This document shows positions 8,811 to 15,601 of a stretch of DNA of 64,000 nucleotides, piece after piece (position 1 is the first letter of the stretch; every line of letters starts with the position of its first letter). The position numbers were made by a program, and so were the translations under genes. Under the pieces are notes generated by a model, which saw nothing but the letters and a program-made list of their open reading frames with translations, searched no databases and was not told the origin of the DNA. The stretch comes from Streptomyces sp. LaPpAH-108 (lineage in GTDB: Bacteria > Actinomycetota > Actinomycetes > Streptomycetales > Streptomycetaceae), in assembly GCF_000373625.1 (NCBI RefSeq), contig NZ_KB891987.1:735081-799080 (forward strand), written 5' to 3'.

Positions 8811-10220
8811 ATGAGCCAGCCCCCGGACAGCGCCGTCCACGCGTACATCGAGCGGCACCGCGCCGCCTTTCTCGACGACCTCGCCGCGTGGCTGCGCATC
8901 CCCTCGGTGTCGGCCCAGCCCGAGCGCGCCGAGGACGTGCGCCGCAGCGCCGACTGGCTCGCCGCCGCGCTGAAGGAGACCGGCTTCCCGGTCGCCGAGG
9001 TCTGGCCCACCCCCGGCGCCCCGGCGGTGTACGCCGAGTGGCCCTCGGACGACCCCGACGCCCCGACCGTCCTGGTCTACGGCCACCACGACGTGCAGCC
9101 CGCCGCCCGCGAGGACGGCTGGGACAGCGACCCCTTCGAGCCCGTCGTCCGCGACGGCAAGCTGTACGCGCGCGGTGCCGCCGACGACAAGGGCCAGGTG
9201 TTCTTCCACACACTCGGCGTCCGCGCCCACCTCGCCGCGACCGGCCGCACCGCCCCCGCCGTCCACCTGAAGCTCATCGTGGAGGGCGAGGAGGAGTCCG
9301 GCTCACCGCACTTCCGCGCCCTGGTCGAGGAGCACGCCGACCGGCTCGCCGCCGACGCCGTGATCGTCTCCGACACCGGCATGTGGTCCGCGGACACCCC
9401 GACCGTCTGCACCGGGATGCGCGGCCTCGCGGAGTGCGAGATCCGCCTGGAGGGGCCGTACCAGGACATCCACTCCGGCTCCTTCGGCGGCGCCGTGCCC
9501 AACCCGGCCACCGCCGTCGCCCGCCTGGTCGCCGCCCTCCACGACGACGAGGGCCGCGTGGCGATCCCCGGCTTCTACGACGGCGTGGTGGAGCTGACCG
9601 ACCGCGAGCGCGCGCTGTTCGCGGAGCTGCCCTTCGACGAGGAGCGCTGGCTGCGCACCGCCAAGTCGCACGCCACCCACGGCGAGGCCGGTTACAGCAC
9701 CCTGGAGCGGATCTGGGCCCGCCCGACCGCCGAGGTCAACGGCATCGGCGGCGGCTACCAGGGCGCGGGCAGCAAGACGATCATCCCCTCCTCGGCGCTG
9801 GTGAAGCTCTCCTTCCGCCTGGTCGCCGGGCAGGACCTCGGCCAGGTCGAGAAGGCCGTCCGCGCCTGGGCCGCCCACCAGGTGCCCGCCGGGATCCAGC
9901 TCGACATCAGCTTCAGCCCCGGCACGCGCCCGTGTCTGACCCCGCTGGACCACCCCGCGCTGCGCTCCGTCGTACGCGCCATGGAGCGCGCCTTCCAGGG
10001 CCCGGTCCGCTTCACCCGTGAGGGCGGTTCCGGGCCCGCCGCCGACCTCCAGGAAGTTCTGGGCGCCCCGGTGCTCTTCCTCGGCATCTCGATCCCGTCC
10101 GACGGCTGGCACGCCCCGAACGAGAAGGTCGAGCTGGACCTCCTCCTCAAGGGCGTCGAGACCACCGCCTACCTGTGGAGCGACCTCGCCGAGAACGCCG
10201 AGAACGGAGACGCCCCCTGA
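8811..10220 (+). CDS. M20-family metallodipeptidase
   Basis: This 469-residue cytoplasmic M20/M28-type peptidase hydrolyses short peptides with a two-zinc centre. Metal-ligand motifs are visible: YGHHDVQP (about 89-96), RGAADDKGQ (about 122-130) and the catalytic glutamate segment EGEEESGS (about 158-165), followed by the dimerisation insert and a C-terminal LGISIPSDGWHAPNE that supplies the last histidine. Length and motif order fit the PepV/CNDP-like dipeptidases of Streptomyces. The ATG at 8811 was chosen because it begins directly before the conserved N-terminus. Residues upstream in the open frame overlap adnB and look non-native. Confidence 0.9.
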   Translation: MSQPPDSAVHAYIERHRAAFLDDLAAWLRIPSVSAQPERAEDVRRSADWLAAALKETGFPVAEVWPTPGAPAVYAEWPSDDPDAPTVLVYGHHDVQPAAREDGWDSDPFEPVVRDGKLYARGAADDKGQVFFHTLGVRAHLAATGRTAPAVHLKLIVEGEEESGSPHFRALVEEHADRLAADAVIVSDTGMWSADTPTVCTGMRGLAECEIRLEGPYQDIHSGSFGGAVPNPATAVARLVAALHDDEGRVAIPGFYDGVVELTDRERALFAELPFDEERWLRTAKSHATHGEAGYSTLERIWARPTAEVNGIGGGYQGAGSKTIIPSSALVKLSFRLVAGQDLGQVEKAVRAWAAHQVPAGIQLDISFSPGTRPCLTPLDHPALRSVVRAMERAFQGPVRFTREGGSGPAADLQEVLGAPVLFLGISIPSDGWHAPNEKVELDLLLKGVETTAYLWSDLAENAENGDAP

Positions 10221-10374
10221 CCGGCGGCCACGGCACCGGGCGTCCGCCCGCGCCGGGCACACTGGAAGGAACGCCCCGACCGCCCCACCGCACCCCAGCC
10301 GGTGCCCTCCGCCCCATGTCCCGCCGAACCGCCCGCCGAACCGAACCGTTCCCTTGGGGGAGTTGGAAGCACCC

Positions 10375-11319
10375 GTGACCACCTGGACCGACCACACCGC
10401 CGACCGACCCATCTCGCTGACCGCCCCGAGCGGCATCGACCGCGCCGCCCACCACCGGCTCGACGAGGCCTGGCTCGCGGCGGCCTGGAGCCACCCCTCC
10501 ACCCGCTGCTTCGTGGTCTCCGGCGGCCAGGTCCTCATCGACGAGACGCCCGACGGGCGCACCGAACTCGTCATGACGCCCTCCTTCGAGGCGCCGCTCA
10601 CCGAGGCCCACCGCTACTTCCTCGGCGAGGACGAGGACGGCGTCAGCTACTTCGCCCTCCAGAAGGACTCCCTGCCCGGCCGTATCGACCAGTCCGCCCG
10701 CCCCGCCGGGCTGCGCGAGGCGGGCCTGCTGCTCTCCCCGCGCGACGCCGGGCTCATGGTGCACGCGGTCGGCCTGGAGAACTGGCAGCGCACCCACCGC
10801 TTCTGCTCCCGCTGCGGCGAGCGCACCGTCATCGCCGCCGCCGGGCACATCCGCCGCTGCCCGGCCTGCGGCGCCGAGCACTACCCGCGCACCGACCCGG
10901 CCGTGATCATGGCCGTCACCGACGAGCAGGACCGCATCCTGCTCGGCCGCCAGGTGCACTGGCCCGAGGGCCGCTTCTCCACGCTCGCCGGGTTCGTGGA
11001 GCCCGGCGAGTCCATCGAGCAGTCGGTGCGCCGCGAGGTCTTCGAGGAGGCGGGCATCACCGTCGGCCGCGTCGAGTACGTCGCCAGCCAGCCCTGGCCG
11101 TTTCCGTCCAGCCTGATGCTCGGCTTCTTCGCCCACGCCACCTCCACCGAGATCGACGCCGACGGCGAGGAGATCGAGGAGGCCCGCTGGTTCTCCCGCG
11201 AGGAACTGGGCGAGGCATTCGAGTCCGGCGAGGTCCTGCCGCCCTACGGCATCTCCATCGCCGCCCGCCTGATCGAGATGTGGTACGGCAAGCCGCTGCC
11301 GACACGGAGCGCGTTCTAG
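10375..11319 (+). CDS. nudC: NADH pyrophosphatase / NAD-capped RNA hydrolase NudC
   Basis: NudC cleaves NAD(H) to NMN(H) and AMP and can remove NAD caps from RNA. The 314-residue protein has an N-terminal domain, a zinc ribbon with Cys144, Cys147, Cys162 and Cys165, and a full Nudix box at about 206-228 (G-x5-E-x7-REVFEEAGI). The family hallmark SQPWPFPSS follows, which distinguishes NADH pyrophosphatases from other Nudix hydrolases. The GTG at 10375 is preceded by GGGGGAG and GGAAG. The order nudC, mycoredoxin, uvrD2 is conserved in actinobacteria, including mycobacteria. Confidence 0.93.
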   Translation: MTTWTDHTADRPISLTAPSGIDRAAHHRLDEAWLAAAWSHPSTRCFVVSGGQVLIDETPDGRTELVMTPSFEAPLTEAHRYFLGEDEDGVSYFALQKDSLPGRIDQSARPAGLREAGLLLSPRDAGLMVHAVGLENWQRTHRFCSRCGERTVIAAAGHIRRCPACGAEHYPRTDPAVIMAVTDEQDRILLGRQVHWPEGRFSTLAGFVEPGESIEQSVRREVFEEAGITVGRVEYVASQPWPFPSSLMLGFFAHATSTEIDADGEEIEEARWFSREELGEAFESGEVLPPYGISIAARLIEMWYGKPLPTRSAF

Positions 11320-11329
11320 GGGCGTACGG

Positions 11330-11385
11330 ACAGACGAGAACCCCGGTGGCCCGCTTCAGGGGCTGCCGGGGTTCTCGTACGTCTT
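11330..11385. terminator. Bidirectional stem-loop terminator between nudC and mycoredoxin
   Basis: CGAGAACCCCGG (11335-11346) pairs perfectly with CCGGGGTTCTCG (11366-11377) around a 19-nt loop, with GTACG/CGTAC extending the arms. It sits between two convergent genes and can serve both. Confidence 0.75.
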
Positions 11386-11422
11386 ACGACGCGCTTTTCG
11401 CGACTCGCTCTCGCGGTGCGGG

Positions 11423-11680
11423 TCAGGCGCCGAGCGCCTGCTTCACCTGGGCGAGGCTCGGGTTGGTCATCACGACCTCCTCGCCACCGGCGGCCGGGAC
11501 GACGCGCACGGTCGGCACCGTCTGGTTGCCCCCGTTGGCCTTCTCCACGAACGCGGCGGACTCCGGGTCCTGCTCGATGTTGATCTCGGTGTAACCGATG
11601 CCCTCGCGGTCCAGCTGGCTCTTCAGCCGACGGCAGTAGCCGCACCACGTCGTGCTGTACATCGTCACAGTGCCCTGCAT
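11423..11680 (-). CDS. mrx1: Mycoredoxin (glutaredoxin-like, CGYC)
   Basis: This 85-residue thioredoxin-fold protein has the active site WCGYC (Cys13, Cys16), the cis-proline segment TVPTVRV and a glutaredoxin-like length. Mycoredoxins reduce mycothiol mixed disulfides on proteins, the actinobacterial counterpart of glutaredoxin/glutathione. Its place between nudC and uvrD2 matches Mrx1 in mycobacteria. A perfect sigma-R promoter motif lies 71 bp upstream (11730-11756), so expression should rise under disulfide stress together with sigR in this same window. Confidence 0.93.
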   Translation of the reverse strand: MQGTVTMYSTTWCGYCRRLKSQLDREGIGYTEINIEQDPESAAFVEKANGGNQTVPTVRVVPAAGGEEVVMTNPSLAQVKQALGA

Positions 11681-11729
11681 GGTCTCTCGCGCTCCTCAGG
11701 CAGCTCGGGAAGGGGTCGTGCAGTGGGGC

Positions 11730-11756
11730 AACGCGGGAGAGCGGAGCGTAATTCCC
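11730..11756 (-). promoter_or_regulatory. Sigma-R promoter of mycoredoxin (GGGAAT-N18-GTT)
   Basis: On the minus strand GGGAAT (complement of 11751-11756) is followed after exactly 18 nt by GTT (complement of 11730-11732). This is the full S. coelicolor sigma-R consensus with the preferred spacing, and it matches the sigR autoregulatory promoter at 48712-48738. The leader to the mrx1 ATG would be about 40-45 nt. Confidence 0.8.
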
Positions 11757-11861
11757 GGCACCCCCACGGCCCCTGTGACACCCGCCGCATTCATACGACC
11801 GCAGGGCCCCGCCTGTGGACAACGGGCGCGGTCGTCCCGGGCGACCTGGCAGCATGGCCAT

Positions 11862-14132
11862 GTGACAGCAGCAACGCACTCCCCCCTCTTCCCGCGGACA
11901 CCGGACTCGGCCGACGCGGTGCTGGAAGGGCTCGACCCCGAGCAGCGCGAGGTCGCCACCGCACTGCACGGGCCGGTGTGCGTCCTGGCCGGAGCGGGCA
12001 CCGGCAAGACCCGCGCCATCACCCACCGCATCGCCTACGGCGTGCGCGCGGGCATCCTCCAGCCCTCCAGCGTGCTCGCGGTCACCTTCACCAACCGTGC
12101 CGCGGGCGAGATGCGCGGGCGGCTGCGCCAGCTCGGCGCCCAGGGCGTGCAGGCGCGCACCTTCCACTCCGCCGCCCTGCGCCAGCTCCAGTACTTCTGG
12201 CCGAAGGCGGTCGGCGGCTCCCTGCCCCGGCTCGTCGAGCGCAAGATCCAGCTCGTCGCCGACGCGGCCACCGCCTGCGGGCTCCGCCTGGACCGCAGCG
12301 AGCTGCGGGACGCCACCGCCGAGATCGAGTGGTGCAAGGTCACCCAGACCGTCCCCGCCGACTACGCGTACGCGGCCGCGAAGTCCGGCCGTGACACCCC
12401 CCGCGACCCGGCCGAGATCGCCCATCTCTACGCGGCCTACGAGAACCTGAAGAGCGCCCGCTCCGTCATCGACTTCGAGGACGTGCTGCTGCTCACCGTC
12501 GCCGTGCTCCAGGACCGGCAGGACATCGCCGACCAGGTGCGCTCCCAGTACCAGCACTTCGTGGTGGACGAGTACCAGGACGTCAGCCCCCTCCAGCAGC
12601 GCCTGCTCGAACTGTGGCTCGGCGACCGCGACGACCTGTGCGTCGTCGGGGACGCCAGCCAGACGATCTACTCGTTCACGGGAGCAACGCCCGACCACCT
12701 CCTCGACTTCCGGCACCGCCACCCCGGCGCGACGGTCGTCAAGCTGGCCCGGGACTACCGCTCCACCCCCCAGGTGGTCCGCCTGGCCAACGGCCTGCTC
12801 GCCCAGGCCCACGGCCGCGCCGCCGACCACCGCCTGGAACTGATCTCGCAGCGCGGAGCCGGACCCGAGCCCGTCCACGTCGAGTACACCGACGAGCCCG
12901 CCGAGGCCGAGGGCGCCGCCCGCCGCATCCGCGAGCTGATCGACGCGGGCGTCCCGGCCGCCGAGATCGCCATCCTGTTCCGCACCAACTCCCAGTCCGA
13001 GACCTACGAGCAGGCCCTCGCGGACGCCGGAGTCCCTTATCAGCTGCGCGGCGCCGAGCGCTTCTTCGACCGGCCCGAGGTGCGCCGGGCCGGGGTCGCC
13101 CTGCGCGCCGCCGCCCGCTTCGGCGGCAACGACTCCCTGCTCGACGAGGCCGTCGACCTGCCCTCCCAGGTGCGCGCCGTGCTCTCCGGCGAGGGCTGGA
13201 GCGCCCAGCCCCCGGCCGGCTCCGGTGCCACCCGTGAGCGCTGGGAGTCGCTGGCCGCCCTCGCCCATCTCGCCCAGGACTTCGCCGCCGCCCACCCCGG
13301 CGCCACCCTGGCCGACTTCGTCGCGGAGCTGGACGAGCGGGCCGGTGCCCAGCACGCCCCCACCGTCCAGGGCGTCACCCTCGCCTCCCTGCACGCGGCC
13401 AAGGGCCTGGAGTGGGACGCCGTCTTCCTGGTCGGCGTCGCCGAGGGCATGATGCCGATCACCTACGCGAAGACGGACGAGCAGATCGAGGAGGAGCGCC
13501 GCCTCCTCTATGTCGGCGTCACCCGCGCGCGGGAACGGCTCCACCTCTCCTGGTCGCTGTCCCGCGCCCCCGGTGGCCGCCCCAACCGCAGGCCCAGCCG
13601 CTTCCTCGACGGACTGCGCCCCGGCACCACCCCGACCGTCGGCCGCACGGGGAGCGGCGCCCTCGGCGGCATCGAGCGCGGCACCGGCGGCAGCCTGGCA
13701 GGCGCGAGCGGCAGCGGGGTCATGGCCGTCCCCCGCCGGGCCCAGCGCACCCCGGCCCGCTGCCGGGTCTGCGGTCGCACGCTCACCGACGCGGGCGAGA
13801 TGAAGCTGATGCGCTGTGAGGACTGCCCCTCCGACATGGACGAGGGCCTGTACGCACGGCTCAGGGAATGGCGCTCCGTCGAGGCCGGGCTCAGCGGCCA
13901 GCCGGACTTCTGCGTCTTCACCGACCGTACCCTGATGGCCATCGCCGAGACCTGCCCGGACACCCCGGCCGAACTGTCCCGCATCCCCGGCGTCCTCGAC
14001 CGCAAACTCCGCCGCTACGGCGCCGACGTCCTGGCCATCTGCGCGGGCGCCGACCCCGCGGCGGACCCGGCGAACGAGGCGCGGAACGACCCCCGCGACG
14101 ACCCCGAGAACACGGCGGACGACGCGCGTTGA
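11862..14132 (+). CDS. uvrD2: UvrD2-type SF1 DNA helicase with tetracysteine and HRDC-like C-terminus
   Basis: This is a 756-residue 3'-5' DNA helicase of the UvrD/PcrA group. Walker A is AGAGTGKTR (about 43-51), the DEYQDVS box is near 235, and SLHAAKGLEWD is near 510. It has two features of actinobacterial UvrD2: a four-cysteine module (CRVCG...MRCEDC, about 634-656) and a C-terminal HRDC-like domain with FTDRTLMAIAE and LSRIPGVLDRKLRRYG. The GTG at 11862 is preferred because conserved sequence starts there; the open frame continues upstream through non-conserved sequence. It is divergent from mycoredoxin, and the wblC promoter begins just past its stop. Confidence 0.92.
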   Translation: MTAATHSPLFPRTPDSADAVLEGLDPEQREVATALHGPVCVLAGAGTGKTRAITHRIAYGVRAGILQPSSVLAVTFTNRAAGEMRGRLRQLGAQGVQARTFHSAALRQLQYFWPKAVGGSLPRLVERKIQLVADAATACGLRLDRSELRDATAEIEWCKVTQTVPADYAYAAAKSGRDTPRDPAEIAHLYAAYENLKSARSVIDFEDVLLLTVAVLQDRQDIADQVRSQYQHFVVDEYQDVSPLQQRLLELWLGDRDDLCVVGDASQTIYSFTGATPDHLLDFRHRHPGATVVKLARDYRSTPQVVRLANGLLAQAHGRAADHRLELISQRGAGPEPVHVEYTDEPAEAEGAARRIRELIDAGVPAAEIAILFRTNSQSETYEQALADAGVPYQLRGAERFFDRPEVRRAGVALRAAARFGGNDSLLDEAVDLPSQVRAVLSGEGWSAQPPAGSGATRERWESLAALAHLAQDFAAAHPGATLADFVAELDERAGAQHAPTVQGVTLASLHAAKGLEWDAVFLVGVAEGMMPITYAKTDEQIEEERRLLYVGVTRARERLHLSWSLSRAPGGRPNRRPSRFLDGLRPGTTPTVGRTGSGALGGIERGTGGSLAGASGSGVMAVPRRAQRTPARCRVCGRTLTDAGEMKLMRCEDCPSDMDEGLYARLREWRSVEAGLSGQPDFCVFTDRTLMAIAETCPDTPAELSRIPGVLDRKLRRYGADVLAICAGADPAADPANEARNDPRDDPENTADDAR

Positions 14133-14152
14133 CGACTGATACGAACTCGTCG

Positions 14153-14192
14153 AAAAAATAGTTTGCGCACGCCCCGCGAATCCCCATAGGTT
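14153..14192 (+). promoter_or_regulatory. wblC promoter with AT-rich WblC-type element
   Basis: A run AAAAAATA (14153-14160) lies directly before a -35-like TTGCGC (14163-14168). TAGGTT (14187-14192) follows at 18-nt spacing as the -10 box. An A/T tract next to the -35 hexamer is the known WhiB7/WblC recognition context, bound by its AT-hook. The tract is striking in this GC-rich DNA. Transcription would start near 14199, giving a leader of about 600 nt. Confidence 0.7.
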
Positions 14193-14255
14193 CTAGACAC
14201 GGAAACGGCGGCCTTCTCGGAGGCTGTGATTCCGTGCTGTACTTACATATCCGAC

Positions 14256-14273
14256 GGACCGGTTCACCGGTCC
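14256..14273 (+). other. Perfect hairpin in the 5' part of the wblC leader
   Basis: GGACCGGT (14256-14263) pairs with ACCGGTCC (14266-14273), forming a compact stem about 13 nt before the Shine-Dalgarno sequence of the leader ORF. It could protect the 5' region or affect access to the ORF start. The role is unknown. Confidence 0.5.
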
Positions 14274-14301
14274 CCCAAGGCGCCGAAAGGAGGCGAGTCT
14301 C

Positions 14302-14622
14302 GTGATCAGCATCAACACCAGCATCAGCAGCAGCTCGGCCAAAATGACCGATCGCTCGACCGTCTCCCTGTGCATGTTCGGCGCCTTCACCCAGGGCACC
14401 GGTGTGTCCGGCATTTCCGCCGTCCGCCCCGCCTCCGCCCTGTCCCTCGCGGATCTCCCTGTCCGCGAGCGGAATGAGCGACCGACCAAGGCACTGGAAG
14501 CGGTAGAGGCACAGGCACACGCCTATGCCTTCGCGGCCGGTGCCGGATTCCAGCAGCAGACGACGCAGCACCACCTGATGTGGGCCTTCCGTGGGCCAGA
14601 ACCCTGGAGTGATCCAGCCTGA
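14302..14622 (+). CDS. wblC upstream ORF (leader peptide of the attenuator)
   Basis: A GTG-started ORF of 106 codons has a near-ideal Shine-Dalgarno sequence (AAAGGAGG at 14286-14293). It begins Ser-rich (SISSSS), shows normal Streptomyces codon use, and has no recognisable domain. Its stop lies 23 nt before the terminator hairpin at 14646-14688, and wblC starts 173 nt further on. whiB7/wblC genes are known to be controlled by an upstream ORF whose translation sets whether a Rho-independent terminator forms. This ORF fits that role. Its product may have no function of its own. Confidence 0.65.
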   Translation: MISINTSISSSSAKMTDRSTVSLCMFGAFTQGTGVSGISAVRPASALSLADLPVRERNERPTKALEAVEAQAHAYAFAAGAGFQQQTTQHHLMWAFRGPEPWSDPA

Positions 14623-14654
14623 CAGTCGATCAGGCCGGCGCCTTCAGGGCCGCG
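14532..14654 (+). promoter_or_regulatory. Possible antiterminator pairing in the wblC leader
   Basis: CGCGGCC (14532-14538, inside the leader ORF) can pair with GGCCGCG (14648-14654), the core of the 5' arm of the terminator. A ribosome stalled early in the ORF would leave the first segment free to pair and block the terminator. A ribosome translating through would mask it. This is inference from complementarity only; no folding was computed. Confidence 0.4.
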
Positions 14655-14688
14655 GAACCCCACCCGGGAACCGCGGCCCTTCTGTTTT
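14646..14688 (+). terminator. Intrinsic terminator/attenuator in the wblC leader
   Basis: AGGGCCGCGG (14646-14655) pairs perfectly with CCGCGGCCCT (14671-14680). The stem is followed by TCTGTTTT. A strong GC stem plus U-run in the middle of a leader, upstream of wblC and just after the upstream ORF, is the expected attenuator. Confidence 0.85.
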
Positions 14689-14795
14689 CCCCGAACGGGG
14701 TCGACGGAGCGAAGGGGCCTCGGGACAAGGAACGACCCGGTACCCAGCCGACACCCGGTCAACCGGCCGGAACGAAAAGACGAGGAAAACACCCC

Positions 14796-15164
14796 GTGCA
14801 ACTCGAAGCGCACGCCCCGTCCGTACCGCCCTCACGAACGCTCCCCCCGCCCGGCCCCACGGAGGACCCCGCCTTGTTCCCCCTCACCGCGCTCACCGCG
14901 CTCGACGACGCCATCGAGAGCCTCGGCACCCCCGTCCCCTGCCGGTCCTACGACCCGGAGGTCTTCTTCGCCGAGTCCCCGGCGGACGTGGAGTACGCCA
15001 AGTCCCTCTGCCGCACCTGCCCGCTGGTCGAGGCCTGCCTCGCCGGGGCCAAGGAGCGGCGCGAGCCCTGGGGTGTCTGGGGCGGGGAGCTGTTCGTCCA
15101 GGGAGTCGTCGTGGCCCGCAAGCGGCCCCGTGGCCGCCCGCGCAAGAACCCGGTCACGGCATGA
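14796..15164 (+). CDS. wblC: WhiB-family transcription factor WblC (WhiB7)
   Basis: WblC/WhiB7 is a 4Fe-4S WhiB-like activator of intrinsic resistance to translation-inhibiting antibiotics and partners with the primary sigma factor. The 122-residue protein has the four cluster cysteines (Cys49, Cys72, Cys75, Cys81), the GVWGGE turn (about 93-98) and a C-terminal AT-hook RGRPRKN (about 113-119), which marks it as WblC rather than another Wbl. The GTG at 14796 has a GAGGAAA site 8 nt upstream. The long attenuated leader and the AT-rich promoter element indicate autoactivation and antibiotic induction. It overlaps the next ORF by 4 bp. Confidence 0.95.
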   Translation: MQLEAHAPSVPPSRTLPPPGPTEDPALFPLTALTALDDAIESLGTPVPCRSYDPEVFFAESPADVEYAKSLCRTCPLVEACLAGAKERREPWGVWGGELFVQGVVVARKRPRGRPRKNPVTA

Positions 15165-15487
15165 ACACCCCAGGAACGATCGACCGCCCCCTCACGCACG
15201 ACCCCATGAAGCAGGCCCCGATGAAGCCGTCCACCAGCGAGCCCACGCGCTCCGCGATCTCAGACCTCAGCACCCACGGCGTGACCGGTTCGCGCCAGAA
15301 GAACAGGACCCGCGAGATGCAACTCATCCCAGAAGCCCTGGCCCGTGCGCATATGCACGAGCGCCTGCAGGACGCCGAGCGGGAGCGCCGGGCCATGCGC
15401 CTGGCCACCGCCCGGCGGATGCAGCGCCGGGCGGAGCGCGCCTCGCTGCGCGCCCGTCGGGCGCTCGCCATGGCCGTCATGCAGTAG
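15161..15487 (+). CDS. Small Arg-rich protein translationally coupled to wblC
   Basis: The ATG overlaps the wblC stop (ATGA at 15161-15164), so it should be co-translated with WblC. The 108-residue product is Pro/Thr-rich at the N-terminus. From about residue 60 it becomes a highly basic, helical, coiled-coil-like segment made of Arg, Ala, Met and Glu (for example RRMQRRAERASLRARRAL). No family is recognised. Coupling implies that it is made only when wblC is induced. It could be a nucleic-acid-binding or ribosome-associated accessory factor, but this is speculation. Confidence 0.7.
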   Translation: MNTPGTIDRPLTHDPMKQAPMKPSTSEPTRSAISDLSTHGVTGSRQKNRTREMQLIPEALARAHMHERLQDAERERRAMRLATARRMQRRAERASLRARRALAMAVMQ

Positions 15488-15521
15488 GCGCGCACACCTG
15501 AAGCAGCACACCGGAAGCGGT

Positions 15522-15593
15522 GGCCTCCCCTCCCGGGGAGGCGAGACCTTCTGCCCGCGGGGGCCGGTCCGTCCGACGGACCGGCCCCCGCGG
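15522..15593. terminator. Strong bidirectional terminator after the wblC operon
   Basis: A smaller hairpin (GCCTCCCC...GGGGAGGC, 15522-15542) is followed by a 19-bp perfect stem between 15555-15573 and 15575-15593. The two operons converge here. Confidence 0.85.
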
Positions 15594-15601
15594 CGCGTCC
15601 G

